Source of the DNA: Candidatus Mycobacterium wuenschmannii
Lineage (GTDB): Bacteria > Actinomycetota > Actinomycetes > Mycobacteriales > Mycobacteriaceae
Reading direction: 5' to 3'
DNA length: 64,000 bases
NCBI RefSeq assembly: GCF_030252325.1
Contig: NZ_CP126981.1
Coordinates: forward strand, 1,426,001-1,490,000
Each line of letters starts with the position of its first letter. Within the stretch, counting starts at the first letter, position 1. Shown here in pieces: positions 51,063 through 61,606 of this stretch. Made by a program: the position numbers and the translations under genes. Below the pieces are notes generated by a model. It had not been told where the DNA came from. It did not search any database and saw only the letters and a list, made by a program, of their open reading frames with translations.

Positions 51063-53012
51063 ATGTGTGGACTGCTGGCCTTTGTGGCTGCCCCGGCCGG
51101 CGCCGAGCCCGGCACCGACGCGCACGCCGCGGCCGAGGCCATCGCGCAGGCAGCGCACCTGATGCGGCACCGCGGACCGGACGAGCCGGGCACCTGGCAC
51201 GACCCCGCCGGAACCGTCGTATTCGGCTTCAACCGCCTGTCGATCATCGACATCGCGCACTCGCATCAGCCGCTGCGCTGGGGCCCACCGGACAGCCCCG
51301 ACCGCTACGAGTTGGTGTTCAACGGCGAGATCTACAACTACCTGGAATTGCGCGCCGAACTCGCCGAGCAGCACGGGGCCGTGTTCGCCACCGACGGCGA
51401 CGGCGAAGCCGTCGTCGCGGCCTACCACTACTGGGGCGCCGACGCCCTGCCGCGACTGCGGGGCATGTTCGCCTTCGCGCTGTGGGACACCGCCACCGGC
51501 GAATTATTCTGTGCGCGCGACCCTTTCGGCATCAAGCCGCTGTTCGTGGCGACCGGCACTGGCGGCACCGCGGTGGCCAGCGAGAAGAAATGCCTGCTGG
51601 ACCTGGCCGACCTGGTGGGCTTCGACACCAGCATCGATGAGCGCGCCGTCCAGCACTACACGGTGCTGCAATACGTGCCCGAACCCGAGACGCTGCATCG
51701 GGGCGTGCGCCGCTTGGAATCGGGCTGCTACGCCCGGATCCGACCCGGCCAGGCGCCGGTGACCACCCGTTACTTCGCCCCGCGATTCGCCTCGGTGCCC
51801 TTCACCAAGGGGTCCGAGCAGGCCCGATACGACGAGATCACCGCGGTTCTGGAGGACTCGGTCGCCAAGCACATGCGGGCGGACGTCACCGTCGGCGCGT
51901 TCCTGTCCGGAGGCATCGACTCCACGGCGATCGCGGCGCTGGCGATCCGGCACAACCCGCGCCTGATCACCTTCACCACCGGCTTCGAGCGCGAGGGTTT
52001 TTCCGAGGTCGACGTCGCGGTGGCGTCGGCCGAGGCGATCGGCGCCCGGCACATCGCCAAGGTGGTCTCCCCCGACGAGTTCGTCGGGGCGCTGCCCGAA
52101 ATCGTCTGGTATCTCGACGAACCGGTGGCCGACCCGGCGCTGGTTCCGTTGTTCTTCGTGGCCCGAGAAGCGCGCAAGCACGTCAAGGTGGTGCTGTCCG
52201 GCGAAGGCGCCGACGAGTTGTTCGGCGGGTACACGATCTACCGGGAACCGTTGTCGCTCAAGCCTTTCGACTATCTTCCCCGCCCGCTCCGGCGGTCGAT
52301 GGGCAGGGTGTCCAAGCCGCTGCCGGAGGGCATGCGCGGCAAGAGCCTGCTGCACCGCGGATCGCTGACGCTCGAGGAGCGCTATTACGGCAACGCCCGC
52401 AGCTTCTCCGATGCGCAACTGCGCGACGTGCTGGCCGGTTTTCGGCCGGAGTGGACGCACACCGACATCACGGCATCGGTGTACGCCGATTCGGCCGACT
52501 GGGACCCGGTCGCGCGGATGCAGCACATCGACCTGTTCACTTGGCTGCGCGGCGACATCCTGGTCAAGGCCGACAAGATGACCATGGCCAACTCGCTGGA
52601 ACTGCGGGTGCCGTTCCTGGATCCCGAGGTGTTCGCCGTCGCGTCCCGGCTGCCGGTGGACGCCAAGATCACTCGCACCACCACGAAGTACGCGCTGCGC
52701 CGGGCGTTGGAGCCGATCGTCCCGCCGCATGTGCTGAACCGCCCGAAACTCGGCTTCCCGGTGCCGATCCGGCACTGGCTGCGGGCCGGCCCGCTACTGG
52801 AGTGGGCGCACGAGACCGTCGACGCGTCGGGCACCGACCATCTGATCGACCGCGCGGCCGTGCTCCGGATGCTCGATGAACACCGCACTGGCACAACCGA
52901 TCACAGCCGTCGACTGTGGACCGTGCTGATCTTCATGCTGTGGCACGCGATCTTCGTCGAGCACCGGGTGGTGCCGCAGATCAGCGAGCCGGTGTACCCC
53001 GTCGAGCTGTAG
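51063..53012 (+). CDS. asnB: Asparagine synthetase (glutamine-hydrolysing) AsnB
   Basis: AsnB makes asparagine from aspartate, ATP and glutamine. The 649 residues begin MCGLLAF, with the Cys2 nucleophile of the N-terminal glutaminase domain exposed after Met removal, then RHRGPDEPG and VFNGEIYNY. The C-terminal synthetase has the PP-loop AFLSGGIDSTAIAAL and LSGEGADELFGGY. In mycobacteria AsnB relatives also amidate peptidoglycan mDAP, so a wall role is possible. CATACT ends 8 bases before the ATG and there is no ribosome site. It converges with adoK. Confidence 0.94.
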   Translation: MCGLLAFVAAPAGAEPGTDAHAAAEAIAQAAHLMRHRGPDEPGTWHDPAGTVVFGFNRLSIIDIAHSHQPLRWGPPDSPDRYELVFNGEIYNYLELRAELAEQHGAVFATDGDGEAVVAAYHYWGADALPRLRGMFAFALWDTATGELFCARDPFGIKPLFVATGTGGTAVASEKKCLLDLADLVGFDTSIDERAVQHYTVLQYVPEPETLHRGVRRLESGCYARIRPGQAPVTTRYFAPRFASVPFTKGSEQARYDEITAVLEDSVAKHMRADVTVGAFLSGGIDSTAIAALAIRHNPRLITFTTGFEREGFSEVDVAVASAEAIGARHIAKVVSPDEFVGALPEIVWYLDEPVADPALVPLFFVAREARKHVKVVLSGEGADELFGGYTIYREPLSLKPFDYLPRPLRRSMGRVSKPLPEGMRGKSLLHRGSLTLEERYYGNARSFSDAQLRDVLAGFRPEWTHTDITASVYADSADWDPVARMQHIDLFTWLRGDILVKADKMTMANSLELRVPFLDPEVFAVASRLPVDAKITRTTTKYALRRALEPIVPPHVLNRPKLGFPVPIRHWLRAGPLLEWAHETVDASGTDHLIDRAAVLRMLDEHRTGTTDHSRRLWTVLIFMLWHAIFVEHRVVPQISEPVYPVEL

Positions 53013-53018
53013 CGCTCG

Positions 53019-54011
<993 letters not shown>

Positions 54012-54127
54012 TCAAAGTCCAAAATTCGGCTAGCTGAGCGTACCTGGGGCTATGGTCGCCTCTGCACCGTGGGCCGACGCCCGCTAGCCTCCGTAGGACA
54101 ACCTCCGCCGTCAGAGGAGAGCCCGTT

Positions 54128-54766
54128 ATGCCCGGCCCGTACTCTTCGGACCGCCGCGCGGGCTCCGATGGACCGCCGTTTTCCGACAGCCATCCGAGCG
54201 AGCCGATTCCCGCGCCGCCGGCCTTCGCGCCGCCGCCCGCCGCGCTCTACCCGGGCCCACCGCCACTGCCCTACCCGAAGCCCCGGCGGCGATGGCTGCT
54301 CGTCGGGTTGCTGGTGGTGCTGCTGGTGATCGCCGTGGCCACCGCGGGCGTTCTCTACGCCTCGCACCGACCGCCGGCGGCACCGTCGGCGGCGTTCTCC
54401 GAGGCGACGGCGAAGACGGCGATTCAGGGCTACCTGGACGCGTTGGAGAACCGAGACGTCGAGACGGTCGCCCGGCACTCCCTGTGCGGCATCTACGACG
54501 CGGTCCGCGACCGCAGATCCGATCAGGCCGTCGCCAAACTCAGCAGTGACGCGTTCCGCAAGCAGTTCTCCGAGGCCAAGGTGTCGTCGATCGACAAGAT
54601 CGTCTACTGGTCGGACTATCAGGCCCAGGTGCTGTTCAGCATGCGGGTGCAGCCGTCGACCGGCAGTAGCGCCCGCAGCGAGGTGCAGGGCATAGCGCAG
54701 CTACTGAGCCAGCACGGCCAGATACTGGTGTGCTCCTACGTGCTGCACAGCGCGGGTATGTACTGA
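54128..54766 (+). CDS. Pro-rich membrane protein with extracellular domain (Rv2203 type)
   Basis: This 212-residue protein has a disordered, Pro-rich cytoplasmic N terminus (1-53), one membrane helix (about 56-79) and an extracellular domain of 120 residues that resembles the NTF2-like/DUF4878 fold of actinobacterial membrane proteins (AIQGYLDALENRDVETVARHSLCG, a late Cys in LVCSYVL that could pair with it). The ATG is preceded by GAGGAGAG. Function is not known. Confidence 0.82.
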   Translation: MPGPYSSDRRAGSDGPPFSDSHPSEPIPAPPAFAPPPAALYPGPPPLPYPKPRRRWLLVGLLVVLLVIAVATAGVLYASHRPPAAPSAAFSEATAKTAIQGYLDALENRDVETVARHSLCGIYDAVRDRRSDQAVAKLSSDAFRKQFSEAKVSSIDKIVYWSDYQAQVLFSMRVQPSTGSSARSEVQGIAQLLSQHGQILVCSYVLHSAGMY

Positions 54767-54770
54767 GACG

Positions 54771-55127
54771 TCAGTTGAACGAGTCGCCGCAGGCGCACGA
54801 GCCGGTGGCGTTCGGGTTGTCGATCGTGAAGCCCTGCTTCTCGATGGTGTCGACGAAGTCGATCGAGGCGCCCTGGACGTACGGCGCGCTCATCCGGTCG
54901 ACGGTCAGCGTCACGCCGCCGAAATCGGCGGTGAGGTCGCCATCGAGCGCCCGGTCGTCGAAGAACAAGTTGTAGCGCAGGCCGGCGCATCCCCCGGGCT
55001 GGACCGCGATCCGCAGCGACAGGTCGTCGCGCCCTTCCTGGTCCAGCAGTGACTTGGCCTTGGTGGCGGCGGCGTCGGTCAGGATCACACCATGGGTGGT
55101 GGCGGTTGACTCGTCCTGAACAGTCAT
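54771..55127 (-). CDS. A-type Fe-S cluster carrier (Rv2204c type)
   Basis: This 118-residue HesB/IscA/ErpA-family protein has the three conserved cysteines: one in [10 protein letters not shown] and two in GSCACGDSFN at the C terminus. It carries 2Fe-2S or 4Fe-4S clusters to target proteins. ATG 55127 has GGGAGAAG upstream and gives the M. tuberculosis length. It converges with the Rv2203-type gene at 4 bases. Proximity to respiratory Fe-S genes is suggestive only. Confidence 0.92.
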   Translation of the reverse strand: MTVQDESTATTHGVILTDAAATKAKSLLDQEGRDDLSLRIAVQPGGCAGLRYNLFFDDRALDGDLTADFGGVTLTVDRMSAPYVQGASIDFVDTIEKQGFTIDNPNATGSCACGDSFN

Positions 55128-55188
55128 TGCTTCTCCCTGTAAGTCCTCGTATTCGGATGGGTGCGCTCTCGCGTCGCAACCCACCTCC

Positions 55189-56286
55189 TCAAAGGTACCT
55201 TGTCGCGCCGCTATTCCCGAGCCTTGCCGCGACGTCGGAGGCCAGTCCCATCAGCTGGTTGGCGGCGTCGGCCTGGGCCAGCCGCACCGATCCGGCGTGA
55301 TCGGAAACACCCGCGGCGCCCAGAATGCCGGCGGCCTGGAACGTCGCCTCGTCCAACTCGACCTGCCCGGCCAGCACGACGACCGGCACCGGCGACGACC
55401 GCGCCAAGGCGCCGACCACCTTGCCGCGCAGGGACTGCTCGTCGAACTTGCCCTCCCCCGTGATCACCAGGTCGACCGCGGCCAGGTCCGCGGCCAGGCC
55501 GGTGTGCGCGGCGATGATCGACGCGCCCGACTCGCAGCGGCCGCCCAGCGTGAGCAGCGCCGCGCCGATCCCACCGGCCGCCCCGGCACCCTTTTCGATG
55601 CTGATCGGCCGCCCGGCGGCGGCGTCCAGTTCGGCGGCCCACCGCTCGAGACCCTCGTCGAGCGCGGCCACCGTTGCGGCGTCCGCGCCCTTCTGCGGCC
55701 CGAACACCCGGGCCGCGCCCCACGGGCCCAACAGCGGGTGCTCCACGTCGCAGGCGGCGATCAGCTCGACTCCGTCGAGAAGTTGACGTGCCGCCGGCAG
55801 GCCGCCGAGCGCGTCGATTAGGCCGCGACCGCCGTCGGTGCAGGCCGAGCCGCCCAGCCCGACGACGATGCGGGCCGCGCCCGCTTCCAGCGCGGCAGCG
55901 ATGAGCTGGCCGACACCGCGGCTGTGCGCCGCGAGCGCGGTCTGCGGCGTCGCTGGCCCGCCGAGCAGGTCCAGGCCGCAGGCCTGCGCAACCTCCAGGT
56001 AGGCGGTCCGCGACGCGGGGTCCAGCACCCACTCGGCGGAGACGTCGTCGGCAAGCGGGCCGCGCACTCGGGTCTGGCGGCGCTCCCCGAGCCGGCCGGC
56101 CAGGACGTCGACGAAGCCCGGCCCGCCATCGGACTGTGGCGCGACGATGATCCGGTCGCCGGGACGCACCCGGTTCCACCCTGCCGCGATCGCCGCGGCG
56201 GCCTGCACCGCCGTCAGCGTGTCACCGAAGCTGTCCGGGGCGATCAGCAGCCGCAGGGCCGGCGCGGGGTGTGCCGGCCCGGTCAT
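55189..56286 (-). CDS. glxK: Glycerate kinase GlxK
   Basis: GlxK phosphorylates glycerate. The 365 residues carry the family features [18 protein letters not shown], the [11 protein letters not shown] segment, [22 protein letters not shown] and [15 protein letters not shown]. The open frame runs further upstream, but ATG 56286 is supported by TACTGT 7 bases before it and by recalled Rv2205c length. It is divergent from the DUF3043 gene. Confidence 0.92.
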   Translation of the reverse strand: MTGPAHPAPALRLLIAPDSFGDTLTAVQAAAAIAAGWNRVRPGDRIIVAPQSDGGPGFVDVLAGRLGERRQTRVRGPLADDVSAEWVLDPASRTAYLEVAQACGLDLLGGPATPQTALAAHSRGVGQLIAAALEAGAARIVVGLGGSACTDGGRGLIDALGGLPAARQLLDGVELIAACDVEHPLLGPWGAARVFGPQKGADAATVAALDEGLERWAAELDAAAGRPISIEKGAGAAGGIGAALLTLGGRCESGASIIAAHTGLAADLAAVDLVITGEGKFDEQSLRGKVVGALARSSPVPVVVLAGQVELDEATFQAAGILGAAGVSDHAGSVRLAQADAANQLMGLASDVAARLGNSGATRYL

Positions 56287-56293
56287 GCCAGCA

Positions 56294-56299
56294 ACAGTA
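56294..56299 (-). promoter_or_regulatory. -10 box for leaderless glxK
   Basis: TACTGT on the minus strand ends 7 bases before the glxK ATG; no ribosome site is present, which fits a leaderless mRNA. Confidence 0.5.
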
Positions 56300-56346
56300 A
56301 GGCCTGGGCCAGGCCCCACCGTTTTCCTGACCGCCCCGCCGCGAAG

Positions 56347-56352
56347 TAACCT
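56347..56352 (+). promoter_or_regulatory. -10 box for leaderless DUF3043 gene
   Basis: TAACCT ends 7 bases before the GTG at 56360, again without a ribosome site. With the glxK box it makes a compact divergent leaderless pair. Confidence 0.5.
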
Positions 56353-56359
56353 GGCGGGC

Positions 56360-57019
56360 GTGAAGCTGCTGGGTCGTAACAAGGACGAGGACCGTGGCGA
56401 GGTCTCGCCGACGGTGGAAGCCGTCGACCCGCCCGCGGCCCGCACGTCGCAGACCACCGCGCCCAAGGGCCGGCCCACGCCACGGCGCGACGCCGGGCGT
56501 AAGGGTCCGGTAGCGCCGGCGCCGATGACCTCATCGGAGGCCCGGGCTCGGCGTAAGTCACTGGCCGGCCCCAAACTCAGCCGCCGGGAACGCAAAGAGC
56601 AGAGCACCGTGCGCCGTGCCGCCATGAACGAGCGCCGCGAACGGATGATGAACGGTGACGAGCGCTATCTGCTCTCCCGCGACCAGGGACCCGTGCGGCG
56701 CTACATTCGCGACATCGTCGACTCGCGGCGCAATGTGCTGGGCCTGTTCATGCCTTCGGCGCTCGGGCTGATGTTTTTCATGTTCGCCGTTCCCCAGCTC
56801 CAGTTCTGGGTTTCTCCCGCGATGCTGGTCCTGATGACCGTGATGGCGCTGGACGGAATCATTCTGGGCCGCAAGGTGTCCCGGCTGGTCGACGAGAAGT
56901 TCCCGGAAGACACCGAAAGCCGTTGGAAGCTCGGCCTCTACGCGACCAGCCGGGCCTCGCAGCTGCGCCGGATGCGGGCGCCGCGACCCCAGGTCAAGCA
57001 CGGCGCCACCGTCGACTAG
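56360..57019 (+). CDS. DUF3043 membrane protein (Rv2206 type)
   Basis: This 219-residue protein begins [14 protein letters not shown], has a basic, Pro-rich tail (20-110), the conserved [21 protein letters not shown] and [18 protein letters not shown], two membrane helices (about 128-147 and 151-170), and a cytoplasmic tail. These are the DUF3043 hallmarks. Its stop shares one base with the cobU GTG (TAGTG), so it leads a four-gene run with cobU-cobT-cobS. Role unknown. Confidence 0.88.
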   Translation: MKLLGRNKDEDRGEVSPTVEAVDPPAARTSQTTAPKGRPTPRRDAGRKGPVAPAPMTSSEARARRKSLAGPKLSRRERKEQSTVRRAAMNERRERMMNGDERYLLSRDQGPVRRYIRDIVDSRRNVLGLFMPSALGLMFFMFAVPQLQFWVSPAMLVLMTVMALDGIILGRKVSRLVDEKFPEDTESRWKLGLYATSRASQLRRMRAPRPQVKHGATVD

Positions 57020-57558
57020 TGCGAACCCTGGTGCTGGGCGGAATCAGGTCAGGAAAATCGCGGTGGGCCGAAGCCGCCATCGTCGAATCGCTGGACGCGG
57101 GCCGGCCCGTGCACTACGTGGCCACCGGTCTCGCGACCGACTCGTCGGACGGGTCCTGGCGGGACCGGGTGGCCGCTCATCGCGAGCGGCGACCGTCACA
57201 CTGGTCGACGATCGAAACCGGTGACGTGACAGACCAATTGACGCGTTCGCCGGATACCGCGACGCTGATCGACGACATCGGCGGCTGGCTGACGGCGGTG
57301 CTGGACCGCCGCCAGGCCTGGGAGGGCGGGTCGATCTCGGCCGATGTCGACGAATTGACCACGGCCGTAGCGGATTTCACCGCACCGCTGGTGCTGGTCA
57401 GCCCGGAGGTGGGGCTCACCGTCCATCCCGCGACCGCATCAGGCCGCCGGTTCGCCGACGAATTGGGCACCCTCAACCAGCGACTCGGGGCGCTCTGCGA
57501 GCGGGTGGTTCTGGTCGTCGCCGGCCAGCCACTGCCGATCAAGAACCCCGGAGCATGA
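57019..57558 (+). CDS. cobU: Adenosylcobinamide kinase/guanylyltransferase CobU
   Basis: CobU phosphorylates adenosylcobinamide and then makes adenosylcobinamide-GDP for the nucleotide loop of B12. The 179 residues have the P-loop [13 protein letters not shown] at the N terminus, [13 protein letters not shown] with the guanylylated His region, and [12 protein letters not shown]. It is slightly shorter than enteric CobU. In M. tuberculosis cobU is at a distant locus (Rv0254c), so its place next to cobT and cobS here is a difference. Confidence 0.93.
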   Translation: MRTLVLGGIRSGKSRWAEAAIVESLDAGRPVHYVATGLATDSSDGSWRDRVAAHRERRPSHWSTIETGDVTDQLTRSPDTATLIDDIGGWLTAVLDRRQAWEGGSISADVDELTTAVADFTAPLVLVSPEVGLTVHPATASGRRFADELGTLNQRLGALCERVVLVVAGQPLPIKNPGA

Positions 57559-58601
57559 CGATGTTCGCACCGGTGGCTCCGCCCGACACCGCCGCGGCCG
57601 CGGCCGCGCGCGCCCGCCAGGACACGCTGACCAAACCGCGCGGCGCACTGGGCCGACTGGAGGACCTGTCGATCTGGGTGTCCTCCTGCCAAGGGCAGTG
57701 CCCGCCAGCGCAATTCGAGCGCCCCAGGATCGTGGTGTTCGCCGGCGATCACGGCGTCGCGGCGTCCGGGGTGTCGGCCTATCCCCCCGAGGTCACCGCG
57801 CAGATGGTCGCCAATATCGATGCCGGCGGCGCGGCCATCAACGTGCTGGCCGACATCGCCGGGGCAGGCGTGCGGGTCGTCGACGTTGCGGTGGACGCCG
57901 AGCCGTTGACGCCCCAGATCGGCGCGTTCAAGGTCCGCCGCGGCAGCGGCGACATCAGCGTGCAGGACGCCCTCACCGAACGAGAGGCCCGAGACGCGAT
58001 CGACGCCGGCCGCCAGATCGCCGATCAGGAGGTCGACGCCGGCGCCGACCTCCTGATCGCCGGCGACATGGGCATCGGAAACACCACGGCGGCAACGGTT
58101 CTGGTGGCAGCGCTGACGGGTGTCGAACCCGTCGCCGCGGTCGGCTACGGGACCGGGATCGACGACGCCGGCTGGGCCCGTAAGACCGCGGCCGTTCGCG
58201 ACGCCCTGTTTCGGGCCGAGCATGTGCTGGCCAACCCGGTTGCGACGTTGCAGTGTTGCGGCGGAGCCGATCTGGCGGCCATCGCCGGGTTCTGCGCGCA
58301 GGCCGCGGTGCGGCGCACACCCGTGCTGCTGGACGGCATGGTGGTAACCGCTGCCGCGTTGATCGCCGAGCAGCTGGCGCCGGGCGCGCGGCTGTGGTGG
58401 CAGGCCGGCCATCGCTCCACCGAACCCGCGCATACGCTCGCGCTGGCGCAACTCGGCCTGGACCCGATCGTCGACCTGAAGATGCGATTGGGCGAAGGCA
58501 CTGGCGCCGCGGTCGCAGTGCCGGTGCTGCGGGCGGCGGTGGCCACCTTGGCGTCGATGGCCACCTTCGACGCCGCCAACGTCACCGACCGCCTGCCGTG
58601 A
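57555..58601 (+). CDS. cobT: Nicotinate-nucleotide--DMB phosphoribosyltransferase CobT
   Basis: CobT makes alpha-ribazole phosphate from nicotinate mononucleotide and 5,6-dimethylbenzimidazole. The 348 residues show the family stretches [42 protein letters not shown] and the catalytic glutamate in [13 protein letters not shown]. The ATG overlaps the cobU stop and the stop overlaps the cobS GTG, each by 4 bases. Confidence 0.96.
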   Translation: MTMFAPVAPPDTAAAAAARARQDTLTKPRGALGRLEDLSIWVSSCQGQCPPAQFERPRIVVFAGDHGVAASGVSAYPPEVTAQMVANIDAGGAAINVLADIAGAGVRVVDVAVDAEPLTPQIGAFKVRRGSGDISVQDALTEREARDAIDAGRQIADQEVDAGADLLIAGDMGIGNTTAATVLVAALTGVEPVAAVGYGTGIDDAGWARKTAAVRDALFRAEHVLANPVATLQCCGGADLAAIAGFCAQAAVRRTPVLLDGMVVTAAALIAEQLAPGARLWWQAGHRSTEPAHTLALAQLGLDPIVDLKMRLGEGTGAAVAVPVLRAAVATLASMATFDAANVTDRLP

Positions 58602-59326
58602 TCCGTTCGCTGGCAGCGGCTTTCGCGTTCGAAACGGTCGCGCCGATGCCCGGCCATCACCCGTTCGGCCGCGGCGCGATGACGGCGCTACCGGTGGTCG
58701 GCGTGGCACTCGGCGGGCTTGCCGCCGCCGTCGCGGCGGCCGGCTGGTGGGCGTTCGGTGCGGGCAGTCCGTTGGCCGGCCTGCTCGCGGTGGCCGTGCT
58801 GTTGATCGCGACCCGCGGCCTGCATATCGACGGGCTCGCCGACACCGCCGACGGCCTGGGCTGTTACGGACCACCCGAACGCGCACTGCAGGTGATGCGC
58901 GACGGGTCGACGGGTCCGTTCGGCGTCGCCGCCATCGTGGTCGTGATCGCCGTTCAGGGACTGGCGTTTTCGGCGCTCCGCCCGGCCGAGATCGCAGTCG
59001 CGGTGACGGCGGGCCGGTCCGCGGCGGTGCTGGCCTGCCGCCGCGGACTGCCCGCCGCGTCGGGTAGCGCGCTCGGTGCCGGTGTGGTCGGCGGCCAGCC
59101 GACGGTGGTGGCCGGGGCGTGGATTGTCGCGTTGCTGGCCGCGTCGGCGGTGGCGGGCCGCCAGCTATGGCACGGTCCGGCGGCGGTGCTGGTGGCCGTC
59201 CTCGCGTCGGTGCTGCTGGTCCGGCACTGCGTGCGCCGGTTCGGCGGCGTCAACGGCGACGTGCTGGGCGCCGCAATCGAACTGACGACGATGCTGGCCG
59301 CGGTGCTGCTGGCGGTGCGGGCCTGA
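58598..59326 (+). CDS. cobS: Cobalamin synthase CobS
   Basis: CobS is the integral membrane enzyme that joins adenosylcobinamide-GDP and alpha-ribazole, the last step of nucleotide-loop assembly. The 242 residues have six to seven membrane helices and the Asp-rich [16 protein letters not shown], plus [10 protein letters not shown] and the late [11 protein letters not shown]. It has a GTG start overlapping cobT. It converges with ilvE with one base between the genes. Confidence 0.95.
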   Translation: MIRSLAAAFAFETVAPMPGHHPFGRGAMTALPVVGVALGGLAAAVAAAGWWAFGAGSPLAGLLAVAVLLIATRGLHIDGLADTADGLGCYGPPERALQVMRDGSTGPFGVAAIVVVIAVQGLAFSALRPAEIAVAVTAGRSAAVLACRRGLPAASGSALGAGVVGGQPTVVAGAWIVALLAASAVAGRQLWHGPAAVLVAVLASVLLVRHCVRRFGGVNGDVLGAAIELTTMLAAVLLAVRA

Positions 59327-59327
59327 A

Positions 59328-60434
59328 TCAGCCGAGCTTCGACATCCAGCCGTGGGTGTCGGCGAAGGTCCCGCGCTGGATGCCGGTGAGCGTGTCGCGC
59401 AGGGCCATGGTCACTTCGCCGGATTCGCCGTCGCCGATGGTGAATTCCTCATCGCCGTACTTCACATGCGACACCGGGGTGATGACCGCGGCGGTGCCGC
59501 AGGCGAACACCTCGGTGATCTCACCCTCGGCGGCCTTCTTCTGCCACTCTTCCATATCGATCTTGCGTTCCTCGATGGCAAACCCCGCGTCGGTTGCCAA
59601 CTGCAGCAACGAGTCTCGCGTGATGCCGGGCAGTAGGGAACCGGACAGCTCTGGGGTGACCAACCGCGCCGAGCCGCCACTGCCGAACACGAAGAACAGG
59701 TTCATCCCGCCCATCTCTTCGATGTAGCGGCGCTCGACGGCGTCGAGCCAGACCACCTGCTCGCAGCCCTTGTCGGCGGCCTCGGCCTGGGCCACCAGCG
59801 ACGCGGCGTAGTTGCCGCCGAACTTCGCCGCCCCGGTACCGCCCGGGCTGGCGCGCACGTAATCCGTTGACACCCAAACGGTTACCGGCTTGATCCCGTT
59901 TTTGAAGTACGCGCCCGCCGGCGAGCCGATCACCAGGTAGCGGTACTGCTTAGCGGGGCGGACACCCAGGCCGGGTTCGGTGGCGAACACGAACGGGCGC
60001 AGGTACAGCGACTCCTCGCCGCCGGCCGGCGGCACCCAGTCGTTGTCGACGGCGATCAGTTGGCGCAGCGACTCCAGGAACAGCTCGTCGGGCAGTTCGG
60101 GAATCGCGATGCGCTGCGCCGAGGAGCGCAACCGCGCGGCGTTCGCCTCGGCGCGGAAGGACACGATCGAGCCGTCGGCCCAACGGTAGGCCTTGAGCCC
60201 CTCGAAAATTTCCTGTGCATAGTGCAAGACGATCGCCGACGGGTCCAGTTCGATCGGGCCGTACCCGGTGACTCGAGCGTCATGCCAGCCCCGGTCCTCG
60301 TCGTAGTCGATCGAGACCATGTGGTCGGTGTGGTGCTTGCCGAATCCGGGGTCGGCGAGGATCGCACGCCGGGCGTCGTCGGTGGCCGGGTTGGCGGCGG
60401 GCGACACCGTGAACTCGAGCACTCCGCTGGTCAT
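59328..60434 (-). CDS. ilvE: Branched-chain amino acid aminotransferase IlvE
   Basis: This PLP-dependent class IV transaminase catalyses the last step of Val, Leu and Ile synthesis. The 368 residues (same length as M. tuberculosis) have [30 protein letters not shown], the PLP lysine in [13 protein letters not shown], and [12 protein letters not shown] with [10 protein letters not shown]. The open frame continues upstream into gcvT, but ATG 60434 follows TACAAT by 6 bases and matches the family start. Confidence 0.95.
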   Translation of the reverse strand: MTSGVLEFTVSPAANPATDDARRAILADPGFGKHHTDHMVSIDYDEDRGWHDARVTGYGPIELDPSAIVLHYAQEIFEGLKAYRWADGSIVSFRAEANAARLRSSAQRIAIPELPDELFLESLRQLIAVDNDWVPPAGGEESLYLRPFVFATEPGLGVRPAKQYRYLVIGSPAGAYFKNGIKPVTVWVSTDYVRASPGGTGAAKFGGNYAASLVAQAEAADKGCEQVVWLDAVERRYIEEMGGMNLFFVFGSGGSARLVTPELSGSLLPGITRDSLLQLATDAGFAIEERKIDMEEWQKKAAEGEITEVFACGTAAVITPVSHVKYGDEEFTIGDGESGEVTMALRDTLTGIQRGTFADTHGWMSKLG

Positions 60435-60440
60435 CACGCG

Positions 60441-60446
60441 ATTGTA
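60441..60446 (-). promoter_or_regulatory. -10 box for leaderless ilvE
   Basis: TACAAT, a near-consensus -10 on the minus strand, ends 6 bases before the ilvE ATG. It lies between the gcvT stop (60457) and ilvE, so ilvE can be transcribed on its own as a leaderless mRNA. Confidence 0.6.
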
Positions 60447-60456
60447 TAACCGGGCG

Positions 60457-61551
60457 CTAGCGGGTTTTTGCGTCGATGAACGGCGGCTTGACGACCTCGC
60501 ACTCCAGGCCGCGGCCTCGCACGTCGACCGTGACGTGCTGACCGTCCTCGATGCCCGCCCCGACGTCGACCAGCGCCAGCGCGATCCCGACCTTGAGCGA
60601 CGGCGAGAAAGTCCCCGAGGTGGTGACGCCGACGACCGTGTCGCCGTCGAGCACGTTGAGGTCGGGCCGCAGCACCCCGCGACCGACTGCGCGCAGGCCG
60701 CGCAGCAATCGCGGTGGGCCGGACTCCTTTTCGGCCAGCAGCGCGTCGCGGCCGAAGAACGCGTCCTTCTTCCAGCCGATCGCCCAGCCGCAGCGGGCCT
60801 GCAGCGGCGAGATGTCCGCCGAGAGTTCGTGCCCGTGTAGCGGATAGCCCATCTCGGTGCGCAGCGTGTCGCGCGCTCCCAGGCCGGCCGGCTGCCCGTC
60901 GGCCTTCTGCACGGCCGCCAGCAGCGCGTCGAACACCACACCGGCGGAGTCCCACGGCGGCAACAACTCGTAGCCGTGCTCGCCGGTGTAGCCACTGCGG
61001 CACACCCGCACCGGCACGCCCGCCAAATCGGCGTCGGCGTAGCCCATGTAGTCCATGTCGGTGGGCAGTCCCAGACCGGTCAGCACCTCACTCGAGCGCG
61101 GGCCCTGCACCGCCAGCACCGCGTAGGACCGATGCTCGTCGGTGATGGTCAGCTCCGGTGGCGCAACGGCTTTCAGCGCAGCGACCACCGCGGCGGTATT
61201 GGCGGCGTTGGGCACAAGGAAGATTTCGTCGGAGCTGACGTAGTAGGCGATCAGATCGTCGATGACACCGCCGGATTCGTTGCAGCACAACGTGTATTGC
61301 GCCTTACCCGGCCTGATGCGATCGAGGTCGTTGGTCAGCGCGGAGTTGACGAACGCCGCGGCGCCGGGTCCCTTCACCAATGCCTTGCCCAGGTGGCTGA
61401 CGTCGAAGAGGCCGACGGCGTCGCGGGTGGCGGTGTGTTCGGCGACGGTCCCGGCGTACGAGACCGGCATCAGCCATCCCCCGAATTCGGCGAAGCTGGC
61501 GCCGAGTTCGCGGTGGCGGTCGGCCAGGGGTCCATGCAACAGGTCGCTCAC
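60457..61551 (-). CDS. gcvT: Glycine cleavage T protein (aminomethyltransferase) GcvT
   Basis: GcvT transfers the methylene group of glycine to tetrahydrofolate, releasing ammonia, in the glycine cleavage system. The 364 residues contain [27 protein letters not shown], the catalytic-Asp region with [26 protein letters not shown] and [17 protein letters not shown]. The H and P protein genes are elsewhere. GTG 61551 lies 8 bases after TAGGGT. The 55-base gap to the divergent cyclase gene leaves no room for a glycine riboswitch. Confidence 0.95.
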   Translation of the reverse strand: MSDLLHGPLADRHRELGASFAEFGGWLMPVSYAGTVAEHTATRDAVGLFDVSHLGKALVKGPGAAAFVNSALTNDLDRIRPGKAQYTLCCNESGGVIDDLIAYYVSSDEIFLVPNAANTAAVVAALKAVAPPELTITDEHRSYAVLAVQGPRSSEVLTGLGLPTDMDYMGYADADLAGVPVRVCRSGYTGEHGYELLPPWDSAGVVFDALLAAVQKADGQPAGLGARDTLRTEMGYPLHGHELSADISPLQARCGWAIGWKKDAFFGRDALLAEKESGPPRLLRGLRAVGRGVLRPDLNVLDGDTVVGVTTSGTFSPSLKVGIALALVDVGAGIEDGQHVTVDVRGRGLECEVVKPPFIDAKTR

Positions 61552-61594
61552 GACATTTCACCCTAATGCGAGCCCTGCCGACTGCCCGCACTGG

Positions 61595-61600
61595 CACACT
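61595..61600 (+). promoter_or_regulatory. -10 box upstream of the adenylyl cyclase
   Basis: CACACT ends 6 bases before the GTG at 61607 and there is no ribosome site, fitting a leaderless start; the first base differs from the usual T. Confidence 0.4.
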
Positions 61601-61606
61601 GGGCCG

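Noticed and set aside
51504..52775. A 423-codon frame antisense to asnB
   Set aside because: AsnB motifs run through the whole region on the other strand; this frame has no recognisable feature or start signal.
57000..57020. Possible cobalamin riboswitch before cobU
   Set aside because: cobU shares a base with the stop of the upstream gene, so there is no leader to hold one.
61552..61606. Possible glycine riboswitch upstream of gcvT
   Set aside because: The divergent gap is only 55 bases and both genes look leaderless; a riboswitch does not fit.
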